Positions 27,066 through 37,306 are shown, counted from the first letter of the stretch. The stretch is DNA of 64,000 nucleotides from Leptothoe spongobia TAU-MAC 1115 (GCF_018739885.1 NZ_JADOES010000006.1:62001-126000), one strand, 5' to 3'. Translations and numbers: made by a program. The notes: generated from the letters alone by a model not told the origin.

Positions 27066-27980
27066 TTATTCGATAGATAGTTTAGCCTTATTATGCTCCT
27101 TCCAATAAAGCTTTAACTCAGTTGTAGCTTTAGAAAATTTGAGAAACATATAAATGAAAATGACACCTATTCTATCCTTTTTGCCGTTAATACCTTGCTC
27201 TTTTAGAAATCTGAATAGAAATCTTGCTGGTGGTTTGATGTCGTATATGACTTCTTGCAGCAGGTCTAAAATTGGTTTCTCAGACTTTTTATTGATATAG
27301 AAGCCACCTGTATAAACTCGACGTAGCTTCTTGTTGAGTTCCTGAAAGCTAGATCGAGCCGGATGAGCAATTACGATATCAGTGGCATAAATTTGCTGAA
27401 AACCTGCCGCATAGACTCGTTCGCCCCAATTACGATCTCCTCCAGACTTAAGAGCTGTGTTGAAAGGCCCGACGATATCAAATATTTTTCGAGTAGTAAA
27501 TACGTTAGCTGTAGCGCCAAAGTGACGTTCTTTGATGTATGTTTCTTGCTGTAAGAAATATAGGCTGTCGTATAGCTCTGCAGGATTAGGCCTTTCCGGG
27601 TCCTTGAAAGAAAATTCGATGTGTCCAGCGATTAAACCACAGTCAGGGTTTTTCAAGATTTGTTCCACACCTTTTTCGATCCAGTTTGATGCTGGAGCAC
27701 AGTCAGAGTCAGTAAATCCAAGGATTTCTCCTTTGGCAATAGAGAGCCCCTTGTTACGAGCGCTATAAGAACCGACAACACCTTCAAAGGTATAGGTAGC
27801 TTGCAAAAACTTCGCGACTGCGGATTTGATATCGTCTGTTGAATTATTATCAATGACGATAACTTCATAGGATGCTTTGGGATATGTCTGATTTTCTAGA
27901 ATATCCAGACACTTTTCTAGTCGATCGCGATCGTTGTAGACCGGTATGATGATTGAGACAAAAGGGCGAATATTGCTCAT
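27066..27980 (-). CDS. Glycosyltransferase family 2
   Basis: 304 residues, GT-A fold: FVSIIIPVYNDRDRLEKCL, VIVIDNNSTDDI, LGFTDSDCAPASNWIEKG and KSGGDRNWGERVYAAGF. It is a tandem paralogue of 26084-27001 and the two are 64 bases apart, so a local gene duplication is likely, followed by divergence of the C-terminal 100 residues. The pair may add the same or related sugars at two positions of the repeat unit. Confidence 0.87.
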   Translation of the reverse strand: MSNIRPFVSIIIPVYNDRDRLEKCLDILENQTYPKASYEVIVIDNNSTDDIKSAVAKFLQATYTFEGVVGSYSARNKGLSIAKGEILGFTDSDCAPASNWIEKGVEQILKNPDCGLIAGHIEFSFKDPERPNPAELYDSLYFLQQETYIKERHFGATANVFTTRKIFDIVGPFNTALKSGGDRNWGERVYAAGFQQIYATDIVIAHPARSSFQELNKKLRRVYTGGFYINKKSEKPILDLLQEVIYDIKPPARFLFRFLKEQGINGKKDRIGVIFIYMFLKFSKATTELKLYWKEHNKAKLSIE

Positions 27981-28114
27981 CGGTTTGATTCTAATAGAAA
28001 AGAGTGATTTGGTCGTAAATCTTGTAATTTGATCGTTACTGTGGAGATAAACGAGATTTATTATTTTCCCTGGAGATATAAAGTAGTTTATTGATAGATC
28101 TTGGCTGATAGAGG

Positions 28115-28909
28115 CTAAGAATTCTGACTAATAAAGTCATAAAGCTCTAGGTCAAAACGACAAATATAATTAATCTTCTCCAAGTTAGCCTGAGATATCT
28201 CACGGCTAGATTTGGGATTTTTTCTCTTATGGGGAATTCTGAGTCGTAGATTGTATTTGTTTCTACACTCGGCGACAAAGTCATCTAGCTTCTCTAGGAA
28301 GCCAACAGTGTTAAACTTCAATGCATTTTCCTTTGCTGTTTTTAATAATTCCTCACTAGGAGTTATAGCTGATTTGGGATTGCCGGAGAAATATTTGGTA
28401 TACATATATCCCCAAGATTTGGCACGATCTGAGTCCAGGAACTCTGACAGTTCATCATTGATTCTGCAGTGTTCAGCCTCCTTATATTTGTTAAAGAAGT
28501 AGTTGGAAATATATCGTTTGACAGGATGTCTGAGAACGGTAACGTATGCGTACGTGTCTTTCGTGTTTTCCCAGATTTTTTGATTAAACCGAATGTGGCC
28601 ACTGATGTATTTTGACCCTAAATTCATATGGTATAGGAGCAGGCTTTCACGATAGCGAAAGCAATCGTCATAGCTAAATTCTTTGTGTGTGTCGTCGTAG
28701 AGAACTTTTGAAGCTTCATAGGATTCAGATGCTTCAATTTTTACATGTTCTCTGCCGTAATGCCTTTGAAAAGCTGAATCAACGGAAGTTCCTCCTGTTT
28801 TAGGAAGATGCATAAAGAATATAGAGGGCTTGGCAGATTTAGATTTAAGTAGTTTTATCTTTCTCATGGTTTGCCTGTCACTAAAGGGTTGCGCAGTGTT
28901 ATGTATCAA
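28115..28909 (-). CDS. Sulfotransferase family 2-type protein
   Basis: 264 residues. PAPS-dependent sulfotransferase, similar to the heparan 2-O/chondroitin class. The 5'-phosphosulfate loop is FFMHLPKTGGTSVDS (PKTGGTS at 36-42) and the 3'-phosphate site VTVLRHPVKRYISNYFF. The His-rich middle YHMNLGSKYISGHIRF is typical for this class. It may start at Met15 (28867) instead of Met1. Codon use is AT-rich, unlike the GT4 genes. It would sulfate a sugar hydroxyl of the EPS. Confidence 0.82.
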   Translation of the reverse strand: MIHNTAQPFSDRQTMRKIKLLKSKSAKPSIFFMHLPKTGGTSVDSAFQRHYGREHVKIEASESYEASKVLYDDTHKEFSYDDCFRYRESLLLYHMNLGSKYISGHIRFNQKIWENTKDTYAYVTVLRHPVKRYISNYFFNKYKEAEHCRINDELSEFLDSDRAKSWGYMYTKYFSGNPKSAITPSEELLKTAKENALKFNTVGFLEKLDDFVAECRNKYNLRLRIPHKRKNPKSSREISQANLEKINYICRFDLELYDFISQNS

Positions 28910-28948
28910 TACAATCTGGCTAAGAGGATCTGACAGTGGTGGTTAATA

Positions 28949-29926
28949 TCAGCTTGCAAACCTTAATTTACTGATGATCCTGCCGAAGAAATCGTTGATA
29001 TAGTGCCAATTAGTACGAATCACACATAGTGGGGAACTATAGCGAGTAGATATTAGAAGAAGCTTTAGCCAGTCACCGTAAGATTTATCTTCGTAATAAT
29101 ATCTAGCAAAGTCTGAATAAATTTCGGAATGAATTTGACTTTGTTTGACATTACCTAACCTTTGCTTGGCTAGAGGGTAGTATTTTCGCAATGCATCGAG
29201 GCGATTTGTTATTCTTGGTTCGATGTTTTTGATGGTCATTGCTTGACCACTGTCATGTTTCCGTCTGACAACCGATGCTTGTTCTGTAAAGACTGGTTTA
29301 AAGTCCTTGAGAATAGCGCGAGTGTAGAGATCTGTATCTTCTGCCAGCCTTAGATTGTTGTCAAAAATACCGATTTCATCAAGAATATGTTTAGGGAAAA
29401 TGACGGCAGATGGTGTGGATACAAAACTGCCTCCCGATAATAGATGATGCAATGTTGATGAATATTGAGGTTTAGGTTTTTGGGACTTTTGATATCTAAT
29501 ATCTTTGATGGTTTCCCAAATAAAAATATCACTGACCCCAAAGTGTGTTTGAGTGTCAGTGATATTTTTACTTTTTAGGAGGGCGATTTGCGATCGCAAA
29601 TGATCTGGCTCCCAAAGATCATCTGAGTCTAAAAAGGCAATAAATTCACCTTTGGCCACAGCGATTCCCTGGTTACGCGCAGCAGAGGCTCCGCCGTTTT
29701 CAGAGAGCGTAATCAGGTGAATATCCGTATATTTCTCCCGAATAATTTGGGAGGTGCCATCTTGGGAGTTATCGTCGATGACGATAATTTCTACCATGCC
29801 GTCGTATTCTTGAGCGTGCAAGCTGGCCAGAGCTTCCTCCAGCATCGTGATGCGATTATAGGTGGGAATGATCACTGATACGTCAGGGATCAGGGTGCTA
29901 GTACTCGACGTCGTCACTATGTTCAT
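28949..29926 (-). CDS. Glycosyltransferase family 2
   Basis: 325 residues from the ATG at 29926; 31 further upstream codons overlap the end of the preceding gene and are unlikely to be used. Motifs: VSVIIPTYNRITMLEEALASL, IIVIDDNSQDGT, GEFIAFLDSDDLWEPDHL (DSD metal site) and GIFDNNLRLAEDTDLYTRA with the catalytic-type ED pair. Its start lies 2 bases after the stop of the GT4 gene 29929-31146, so translation is coupled. Confidence 0.87.
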   Translation of the reverse strand: MNIVTTSSTSTLIPDVSVIIPTYNRITMLEEALASLHAQEYDGMVEIIVIDDNSQDGTSQIIREKYTDIHLITLSENGGASAARNQGIAVAKGEFIAFLDSDDLWEPDHLRSQIALLKSKNITDTQTHFGVSDIFIWETIKDIRYQKSQKPKPQYSSTLHHLLSGGSFVSTPSAVIFPKHILDEIGIFDNNLRLAEDTDLYTRAILKDFKPVFTEQASVVRRKHDSGQAMTIKNIEPRITNRLDALRKYYPLAKQRLGNVKQSQIHSEIYSDFARYYYEDKSYGDWLKLLLISTRYSSPLCVIRTNWHYINDFFGRIISKLRFAS

Positions 29927-29928
29927 AA

Positions 29929-31146
29929 CTAGAGATGATGTTGAATCTGTTGCAAAATCTGAGCTCTGTCGTATCGTTTTGAAGCTACGGTATAGGCGGC
30001 ATTGCCAAGACGTTGACACAGTTGATCGTTTTGGAGCAGCTCGATGCAGGCATCTGCAAAGGTTTTGGCATGATCACGCAAGAATATAGCTTCTCCATCA
30101 ACTAGATCTAGACCTTCTGCACCAATGCGAGTAGAAACAATGGGTTTCCGATAAGCGGCGGCTTCAATCAGTTTGACCCGAGTGCCACTACCCGAGAGTA
30201 TTGGGCAACAGACAACCCGGACCTTTTGATATAGTTCATCAAGATTTTCAACAAATCCGGTAAATTCTACCCCAGGAGGCGGAATCTGATGGCCGCGAAT
30301 GCTTTCTGGATGAGCCCCTGCAATGATGAGCTTAGATTCTGGCATCACTTGGTGCACATGGGGCCATACCTGTTCAATCAAGAACTCTGCTGCAGTGACG
30401 TTGGGCTGATAAGTGTACGAGCCGATGAATAAAAGTGTGGGGGCATTGGTAAGGGGGTGGGGCATCGGCATCGTGATGGCATTGGGGATGGTCACAATGC
30501 CTGGTAGCTTGAGCTGCTCTGCTAGATAGGTGCGGTCCTGCTCAGAGCAAATAAATGTTTTTTGGGCTTTACGAATAGCTTTGAGTTCTGCATGTCTAAG
30601 ACTGGGTAGGTATAAATGGTAACTGCGATCTTTTTTACGGTAGGGTGCTGGTTGTTTTAACTGACGATCGAGGGATATGTGCTCGATGTCGTCCAGGTCA
30701 AAGAAGATGGGGGGGAGCTTAGCTTTGGCCAACATGAGTGGACACATGGCCTGTAGCCGGTGGGCAAAAATGGCGTCTGGTTTACGGTCCAAACAGTCTT
30801 CTAGCGCCGCTACTTGTCGTTTGCCACTGAGACTAATGTAAGGCTTCTGTTCAAAAAAGTTGAGGGCTCCAGGCAGGTAGTTAGGGCGTCGTAAAAACTG
30901 ATGTTTGCGCGTTGAGCGATGGCACAAGGTGAGGGTAATATCGGCTTGCCAGTGCTGTGCAAACTCCTGCTCTAGTTTGGCCACATTGGCTTGTGAGATA
31001 TCAAAGCTGGGGGAGACGTAGTAGAGAAAGTCAATTGATGCCAGACCCTTGATAGCGTCTATAAAAAGACCCATTCGTTTGTAGATGCCATGGATTTTGA
31101 CACGAAGATCGGTTGGAAAGTTATTAGAAACGAATAGGACTCTCAT
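29929..31146 (-). CDS. Glycosyltransferase family 4
   Basis: 405 residues from the ATG at 31146 (protein MRVLFVSNNF); the frame is open 25 codons further without family similarity. It begins like the GT4 group with an N-terminal acceptor domain. The donor domain has TLLFIGSYTYQPNVTAAEFLI, ESKLIIAGAHPES, VEFTGFVENLDELYQKVRVVCCPI and GSGTRVKLIEAAAYRKPIVSTRIGAEGL. The pattern is that of the Glyco_trans_1_4 subgroup. It is directly followed by a GT2 gene. Confidence 0.87.
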   Translation of the reverse strand: MRVLFVSNNFPTDLRVKIHGIYKRMGLFIDAIKGLASIDFLYYVSPSFDISQANVAKLEQEFAQHWQADITLTLCHRSTRKHQFLRRPNYLPGALNFFEQKPYISLSGKRQVAALEDCLDRKPDAIFAHRLQAMCPLMLAKAKLPPIFFDLDDIEHISLDRQLKQPAPYRKKDRSYHLYLPSLRHAELKAIRKAQKTFICSEQDRTYLAEQLKLPGIVTIPNAITMPMPHPLTNAPTLLFIGSYTYQPNVTAAEFLIEQVWPHVHQVMPESKLIIAGAHPESIRGHQIPPPGVEFTGFVENLDELYQKVRVVCCPILSGSGTRVKLIEAAAYRKPIVSTRIGAEGLDLVDGEAIFLRDHAKTFADACIELLQNDQLCQRLGNAAYTVASKRYDRAQILQQIQHHL

Positions 31147-31257
31147 AGCTCTTAGCTTGTTGAAATGATAGTTAAATCCATGGAGGAACTTTGGATAGTT
31201 ATCAGGTGCTGAAAGACACAAGATAAGTCTGATGCTTTAGACAATGTGAGTTCCACT

Positions 31258-32082
31258 CTATTCATATAGCATCCATTCAAATTCACTGTTCTGGAGGGCT
31301 TTCTCTACATCACTGAAGTTGTCTACTATTTCAGATAGTTTGAATGGATTAGTTTTTCCATATTGAACAGTGACTGGATGCCGGCTAATGCCTAGAAAAT
31401 CACAGGCTTTGTGATATCCATCCATGGGGCTCGGTGCTATATTTTCCTCATAGGTTAGACGCAAAACTTTCTTGTCTGCGAGTGCAGAGTCTAGCCTTTG
31501 AAAGTGAGTTTGATAATATTGAAGGTGCTCTAGTAGAGATTTTTGAGTGGAATCAATGTTGACGCTGTCAATATTTAGCTTGATCTGATGTAACTTAGCC
31601 TTTGTCTCCACTGAATGATGATCGGAGTCATCAATGGTTCTTAAGTTTGCTTTTTTCTTATCAAAAGATACATAGCTAGAAACGATTTTTCGTAAATAGT
31701 TTTTTCTTTTGAGGATAATGAAGTGACTAACACCTAGTTCACTAATTTGTTGAATGTAGTTTTGTAGACTGATGTTAGTACGATCTAGATGATAGAATTT
31801 GACTTCAAAGCCATAGTATCTTCTGCGGGCTTTGATTTTCTGAGCTTGAATCAGCTTTACGGGATCAATGTCAGGATTTTGACCTTTTCTGAGTGCTTTC
31901 TGACCACCCCAATCAACATAGGTGTGGTAGACCTCTCCATCCCAAAGAATTTTCGGACTTTGGTTGAGTAAATCTCCTAATACTGTGCTCCCACTACGTC
32001 CAATATGAAACATAGCAATATTGCCAAGGCTAAACTTGTTTAATATAGGAGAGCTAATTGTCTTACCGAACGATTTCAGCAT
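31258..32082 (-). CDS. Sulfotransferase-like protein
   Basis: 274 residues. The PAPS 5'-phosphosulfate loop is FHIGRSGSTVLGDLLNQSP (25-43). A possible 3'-phosphate site is HFIILKRKNYLRKIVSSYVSF, where Arg and Ser are placed as in Stf0-like and Sulfotransfer_3 proteins. The C-terminal LRLTYEENIAPSP also fits, being the usual hydrophobic-YE motif. It is less canonical than the other sulfotransferases of the locus, hence the lower confidence. Confidence 0.75.
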   Translation of the reverse strand: MLKSFGKTISSPILNKFSLGNIAMFHIGRSGSTVLGDLLNQSPKILWDGEVYHTYVDWGGQKALRKGQNPDIDPVKLIQAQKIKARRRYYGFEVKFYHLDRTNISLQNYIQQISELGVSHFIILKRKNYLRKIVSSYVSFDKKKANLRTIDDSDHHSVETKAKLHQIKLNIDSVNIDSTQKSLLEHLQYYQTHFQRLDSALADKKVLRLTYEENIAPSPMDGYHKACDFLGISRHPVTVQYGKTNPFKLSEIVDNFSDVEKALQNSEFEWMLYE

Positions 32083-32296
32083 AAGAAATAGAATTAATCT
32101 CAGAGATGATAGTTTGGTCTTTTCTACTTAGAGTGAAGATGTATAAAAGTGAACAATCTTTTGGGAGTGATTGCTATTTTTTGAGACTAAGTTCTTATGA
32201 CTTATAGGTCCTTTTAATAATAGGTCTAGAATAATGCGCTATGTAAAGTTTGTGGACAGTTTATTTTTAGGCTTATAAGACATAAAGTCACTCGAA

Positions 32297-33148
32297 TTAG
32301 TCTTTGATGGTTGTCAATTTGGCTTTTGCGATCGCATCCAAAATATACGTCTTCTGGTCATCATCAAAAAGCACAGAAAACTTATCCTTACCCTTTTGAT
32401 AAACCGGTTTTACAGAATTAGCCTTCCAAGGTTCTCTTGCTAGAGCAATATCCTTAAAGGCATCCTTGCGATCTGTCAATAAATGGGTATGAAGATCGAC
32501 ATTAATAAAATCAGTAAGCTTTTGACTAGCTGAGTCTAGATCATTGACAAGCGTTTCATACTTAATCAACAGGTGGTTGGGTTTATGCAAATGTTTATAG
32601 GTATTCTGCACACAGGTTATCCATTTCCGTAAACATCGTTCTATCTCCCACGGTTCTTCCCACTCCAGAGGATATTTGTGGGTGACATCATATAAAGAGG
32701 CCACGACATCTGGACCATTGCGGACAATGTGGATAAATAGCGCATCCCTGACGTGGGTTTCAATAAAATCAATGAAATTTACATGGTCAGGTGTCTTTTC
32801 CATCCAAATGGATTTTCTCTCTTGTTTTGCAATCCGATCTAACGTTCTAGCAAATACTTGAGTTTGCTGTTGTATGGTCAGAGCATATCTAGGTAAAGCT
32901 GATTTGACTATTTGATAGCCTGACTCACCCATGAAGTTGGCAAAACCTGGTCTCGAATATTGAGAAGCCAGGTTAAACCTTTTCTGAAAGTCAGTGCGTC
33001 GTTTAAACAAATTGACAAAAAAATGGGACTCAGGAAAAGAAATGATTGAAGGACTTGTCAAAAGTATACTTTGCAGTAGTGTTGTGCCTGAACGGGGACA
33101 ACCCACAACAAAAACTCTTTTGGGTGATTGAGTGATCGATTTAATCAT
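32297..33148 (-). CDS. Sulfotransferase
   Basis: 283 residues, Sulfotransfer_3-like. VFVVGCPRSGTTLLQSILL (12-30) is the PAPS loop, HIVRNGPDVVASLYDV the 3'-phosphate site and LLIKYETLVNDL the downstream conserved motif. A catalytic His is likely in the EKTPDHVNFID segment. The stop of the gene encoded just before it on this strand (33158-34120) is 9 bases from this start, so the two sulfotransferases are translated from one message. Confidence 0.86.
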   Translation of the reverse strand: MIKSITQSPKRVFVVGCPRSGTTLLQSILLTSPSIISFPESHFFVNLFKRRTDFQKRFNLASQYSRPGFANFMGESGYQIVKSALPRYALTIQQQTQVFARTLDRIAKQERKSIWMEKTPDHVNFIDFIETHVRDALFIHIVRNGPDVVASLYDVTHKYPLEWEEPWEIERCLRKWITCVQNTYKHLHKPNHLLIKYETLVNDLDSASQKLTDFINVDLHTHLLTDRKDAFKDIALAREPWKANSVKPVYQKGKDKFSVLFDDDQKTYILDAIAKAKLTTIKD

Positions 33149-33157
33149 GTCTAATTC

Positions 33158-34120
33158 TCAGTCAGCATAGTTTAATTGTCTAAGCAGTTCACCCGCTTCT
33201 TGCTCAACCTGCTGCAGTTGCTCACTTGATAATTCTTTCTTCCATCCCCCAATCGAATCAGGCCGCACTTTGGAGACCGCATCATGGAAACGCCGCCGAG
33301 ATGCATTATCATCAATGTTTAAAAAGTCTAGTAGGAGATCAGTTTCTGATTGGGTATTACTGATAAGATCCTCGTATCGAATTTCATGGTAACGATCCTG
33401 CGGGATTTTAACGGCTGCTGCTAAGGCATTCTCTGTGTGCTGTCGCCAAGCCCAGATGCATCGATGGATATCACTGGTTGACTCAAACTCAGCAATGCGT
33501 TCTGGCTCTACCCAAAAACGGGCATAGGGGCCATAGGGATAGCCTCCAGGTTCATACTTAGGGGATTTAGCCTGTGCCGCTTGCATCCATGGCTTTTTAC
33601 TATGGGACAAGGCGGCATCTCGACCATCTCGAATGATGTGTATAAACTGTGCCTTGGGAAATGCTTGATTGAGAAAGTCTATAACAAAACAATTTCGAGG
33701 TGTTTTATCGGCAAAGCGTAGGTCTCCATCGGCGTGAATTCTCATGAGCCACGCGTAGACTAGTCGATAAAACCACTTAGTTTTTTGAAAGCCCCACTCT
33801 TTTTCGTAAATGCAGCGGGCAGCTGCTTTTGTAGCAATGGGCTCAAAGTGATAAGAAACTTCTGGTAGCTCTCCGATACATGATCCTAGAAACGTTGTCC
33901 CAGAGCGAGGAGACCCAATAATAAAGATCGGTTGGCTCAGGTTAGGAAATACCAGATGCCAAAGCCGATTGGCCGACATTTGACGACCTTTGTGTTGATA
34001 CTTTTTTCGATCAACTGCTGTAGTTTTTTGGACTAAATCTAGTAAGCCTGACCATTGGACGGGCTTAACCTTTTCTCGCGATGGGGGGCTATTAGAAATG
34101 ATGTTGTTTGAATAATTCAT
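33158..34120 (-). CDS. Sulfotransferase
   Basis: 320 residues. An N-terminal extension of about 60 residues precedes the PAPS loop PIFIIGSPRSGTTFLGSCI (PRSGTT at 71-76). Also seen are DKTPRNCFVIDFL, the 3'-phosphate site QFIHIIRDGRDAALSHS and YHEIRYEDLISN. This arrangement is the sulfotransferase family associated with polysaccharide and lipid targets. It pairs with 32297-33148. Confidence 0.87.
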   Translation of the reverse strand: MNYSNNIISNSPPSREKVKPVQWSGLLDLVQKTTAVDRKKYQHKGRQMSANRLWHLVFPNLSQPIFIIGSPRSGTTFLGSCIGELPEVSYHFEPIATKAAARCIYEKEWGFQKTKWFYRLVYAWLMRIHADGDLRFADKTPRNCFVIDFLNQAFPKAQFIHIIRDGRDAALSHSKKPWMQAAQAKSPKYEPGGYPYGPYARFWVEPERIAEFESTSDIHRCIWAWRQHTENALAAAVKIPQDRYHEIRYEDLISNTQSETDLLLDFLNIDDNASRRRFHDAVSKVRPDSIGGWKKELSSEQLQQVEQEAGELLRQLNYAD

Positions 34121-34281
34121 GCATAATTCCTGTGACTCAAAAATAGGATAGGACCTAGTTTGGATGGGAAAATAGTTAAAATAAAAAGTCTCTATCTAAA
34201 TGAATTTAAATAATCACACAATATTAAATGATTAGATGAGTTGAGAGATTTTAAGTTTCCCTAAGGCATTTATTGGCAATT

Positions 34282-35238
34282 CTAGTTTTGATTTAAACGA
34301 AATGCGATCTTCATTTTTAGATCTGATATCAAGCTAAAATCAAACGCTCTTTTTTTTGCAATGCCAAACTTTTTCTTGAAATCACTGGTAGCTAATTGCC
34401 CAATAATCTTCTTTTGATTTAATCCGCCTTCCCGAGGACCGTCATGATTACCATGGCCACAGGCCTTGGCTGCTCCCACATGGGGAAACAGTATAAAATT
34501 AAAGTGCTTGTCTTGTTTAATATGTCTGCCTAGGACATTGACAATGTGCCAATTCTCTAGATAGCTGTCGCTACACAATCTATCCAGCCATATGGAAAGA
34601 TCTGAGGGAACTTCGGTGATAGTTCCTAACTGATTGGGAATCCATTGCTTAGATTTTTGAAATATATTTGAGTCAATTTCAAGCAGCTTCTGAGCTAAAC
34701 TTTCTTGCTTAAATACTCTACAGGTACCGCACGACGTATTGAAGTGTTTGATAAGGTAAGCAGCCTTATATTCAAGCTGTTCTTCAGATGAAATATCTAC
34801 TTCAACTTGAAGACCTTTATCGACTAAATAACCATCAATATCTTTATTTCCAAACGTTCCCGTGAGGGAGTTGAGCGCATAGTCAGCCAGCTGAGTATTT
34901 ACATAGTCATCTGCATCTGCCAACATATATAACCTTGGCTGGAAAATAGCAGTTGCATAGAGAATGCCTAAACTATATTTCAATCCTTTATCAACTTTGG
35001 TGTTATTTCTGTCAGGGCTAAAAATTTCAGAGTTTGATACATCTAAAAAGAATACGTTCTGATTGAACCGATCAGCCCAGCTAGGTATCTGACAACAAAC
35101 CACAATGATTTTGGCATCGTTATATGTTTGATTTTGTAGAGATTCTAGAGTTTGTTTGAGGGCTATTTCTACATGATGGTAGTTGCTAACTTTACTTCGC
35201 TGAGGATGAACAACGGGTAAGATGAATACAAAGCTCAT
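34282..35238 (-). CDS. GT2-like glycosyltransferase
   Basis: 318 residues. Begins SFVFILPVVHPQRSKVSNY; ALKQTLESLQNQTY and KIIVVCCQIP match the GT-A entry strand. Metal-site DADD is in RLYMLADADDYVNTQLADYAL. The C-terminal half has Cys/His-rich parts (TSCGTCRVF and GAAKACGHGNHDGPREGG) not usual in GT2 enzymes. Similar proteins annotated as glycosyltransferase family A exist in EPS loci. The acceptor and donor are unknown. Confidence 0.7.
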   Translation of the reverse strand: MSFVFILPVVHPQRSKVSNYHHVEIALKQTLESLQNQTYNDAKIIVVCCQIPSWADRFNQNVFFLDVSNSEIFSPDRNNTKVDKGLKYSLGILYATAIFQPRLYMLADADDYVNTQLADYALNSLTGTFGNKDIDGYLVDKGLQVEVDISSEEQLEYKAAYLIKHFNTSCGTCRVFKQESLAQKLLEIDSNIFQKSKQWIPNQLGTITEVPSDLSIWLDRLCSDSYLENWHIVNVLGRHIKQDKHFNFILFPHVGAAKACGHGNHDGPREGGLNQKKIIGQLATSDFKKKFGIAKKRAFDFSLISDLKMKIAFRLNQN

Positions 35239-35335
35239 AACGTTTAGCCTTTTAGATTTAAGATAAAAACTAAGAAGTTCAGAAGCTGATTTAACTGTTG
35301 ATAAACGTACCTAAGTTATTCATCCATACAGAACT

Positions 35336-36430
35336 TTAAGCGTTAGTGATGATATTGATGACCTCTGTCCGGGCTGTATGGAGAGTCTTAACCTTATCCT
35401 GCATCTCTGAAAACAGTAGTCTCTGATGCTTTTCCATATTGTTATGGAAGTATTTAATGTGACCAACAACCGTATCCAACTCTAACTTATCTGTCCGAAT
35501 ATTCCAGTCTTCGCAGTGAATAGATGCCATGAAGTCCAAGCATTTAGTTCTATATTCCAACATGATGGTTGGTGTATAGGCGCAGGTTGCGAAAATAGAG
35601 GAGTGAAGTCTTTCCCCAATAAAGATGTCCTGTGCTTCCAGGTTGGCAATGGTGTCTTCAATGGGCTTTTTAAATGCTGGATAAATTTGAAATTCGCTCA
35701 GATCCGCTTCCCTCGCAATGAGGGTTATCTTTTCTACTTCAACCGCTTTCATTGGGAAGAACGTTACTTTAAAATTTTCTGATTTTAGATAATGTAAGAG
35801 CTTGATGTAGAAGTTGTATACTGCTTTTTCATCGCCGCCGTGAAATTTACCATCACGGATCAACAATGAGCCAAGGTTTAAGCCGATAGAACGATTTATT
35901 TTTTTGGGCGTTATATAGTTTCTGGCCAAGAGAATAGCGCCGTCTCCGATGACTTTGACTGGCTTATCTAGATCCCAGGAATCTAAATACTGTTTTGAGA
36001 TTGGACCTCTGACACCTAAGAAATCACTTCTATTGAGGATTTCTTTCCAGGGTTGAATATTTGTCTTTATGCCAAACCGTTCCCACATGGCAATGTCACC
36101 GACACCAGTGCCGAAGACGATAAATTTAGAGTTTGGATATTTGGCTTGAAGCTTTCTGATACGCTTTAAGTGCTCAGAAACTTGTTTGATTAACGTTCCT
36201 CCGCCTAAAAAATAGGCCTTATATCCGAGTAGTTTTTCGGCGTAGGGCATTAAGGGCCCCATTTGCATGGGGCTGTAAAGGCGGAGTCGATGATTGAAAT
36301 GAGAGTAAATGACTTTGGCTAAAATTTCATCACCGAGATTTCCTCTACCTACAAGGCCAACGTAGCGCGTTGACACCTTGCCATACTGCCTTATGTATTC
36401 TAAATCTTCTAATATAGGTTGCGTGTTCAT
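35336..36430 (-). CDS. Polysaccharide pyruvyl transferase family protein
   Basis: 364 residues of the PS_pyruv_trans family, related to CsaB/WcaK. It may transfer pyruvate from PEP as a ketal onto a sugar of the EPS, adding negative charge. Features: VGLVGRGNLGDEILAKVIY near residues 25-43, the glycine-rich AYFLGGGTLIKQ, FIVFGTGVGD, DFLGVRGPISKQYLDSW and the C-terminal DIFIGERLHSSIFATCAYTPTIMLEY with the conserved R-L-H-S. Length is normal. It lies between a sulfotransferase and a GT gene on the same strand. Confidence 0.83.
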   Translation of the reverse strand: MNTQPILEDLEYIRQYGKVSTRYVGLVGRGNLGDEILAKVIYSHFNHRLRLYSPMQMGPLMPYAEKLLGYKAYFLGGGTLIKQVSEHLKRIRKLQAKYPNSKFIVFGTGVGDIAMWERFGIKTNIQPWKEILNRSDFLGVRGPISKQYLDSWDLDKPVKVIGDGAILLARNYITPKKINRSIGLNLGSLLIRDGKFHGGDEKAVYNFYIKLLHYLKSENFKVTFFPMKAVEVEKITLIAREADLSEFQIYPAFKKPIEDTIANLEAQDIFIGERLHSSIFATCAYTPTIMLEYRTKCLDFMASIHCEDWNIRTDKLELDTVVGHIKYFHNNMEKHQRLLFSEMQDKVKTLHTARTEVINIITNA

Positions 36431-36478
36431 TGTTTCTTATGTAGGTGTGTGAGGCAACATAGGCTTTGATTTTTTAAG

Positions 36479-37222
36479 TTAATAACCTAGCTGCTTTAAT
36501 AAGCCGCCTGATCTAAAATTCAATAACATTCCCAGTAACGGATCTAATTTCTTTTTGCCTAACCCAACACGTGATTGGTAAAGTGCCGATGTTTCACCGG
36601 ATTCTTTACGCCGTGACTCAGTTAAATTGCTTGTATAGCAACCTTTCTCAAGTACGATAGGATCCCAAGGCTCAGTCAAATATTCAAATAGAAGTTTGCA
36701 ATTTTCCTCAGGTTCTTTTACAAGATCCTCATACCGAATTTCAAAATATTGATCATTAGGGAGAGATTGACCAAAATCTCTTACATGTTTTATGCTCTCG
36801 GCCCAGACTTTTGTCGAATTTACAGCTTTTTTATAGCCCCATCTATCTAAGTGAGATAGTGTTACGTCATATCCATTTCGGATTACATGAACTATTTGTA
36901 GATCGGGATATAGTGTATGAATAAAGTCAAGTTTGAATGCATAGCTTGGGGTTTTTTCTGCCCATCTTTTTTTTCCTTGCTTTTGAGCATACTCAGACTT
37001 AAAGGTGTCAAAGAAGTCAGCTATTTTCTCATTCCAATAATCTTTTGTGAAATCATATCGCTCTATTCTTTCCCAATGTTGATCAACGATTTTTGAAAGA
37101 TCTTTGAGGAAGTGAGTTTCCGCTCCACAGGCTATATTTGGATGTGCATTGATAATGCTGCGAGTCAGAGTTGTACCAGATCGAGGACAGCCAACGATGA
37201 AAATTGGTCCACTATTTTGCAT
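36479..37222 (-). CDS. Sulfotransferase
   Basis: 247 residues. PAPS loop GPIFIVGCPRSGTTLTRSII (5-24), EKTPSYAFKLDFI, 3'-phosphate site QIVHVIRNGYDVTLSHL and YFEIRYEDLVKEPEENCKLL. This is the most compact of the five sulfotransferases of the locus. It is 48 bases before the pyruvyltransferase-like gene on the same strand. Confidence 0.87.
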   Translation of the reverse strand: MQNSGPIFIVGCPRSGTTLTRSIINAHPNIACGAETHFLKDLSKIVDQHWERIERYDFTKDYWNEKIADFFDTFKSEYAQKQGKKRWAEKTPSYAFKLDFIHTLYPDLQIVHVIRNGYDVTLSHLDRWGYKKAVNSTKVWAESIKHVRDFGQSLPNDQYFEIRYEDLVKEPEENCKLLFEYLTEPWDPIVLEKGCYTSNLTESRRKESGETSALYQSRVGLGKKKLDPLLGMLLNFRSGGLLKQLGY

Positions 37223-37306
37223 GATTCATAACCTCTGCTGAATTTAGATTGTTTAATTTTTTATCGGCCAAATATTTTTATGTTGGTCTTATTGCTTTCG
37301 CGCTTA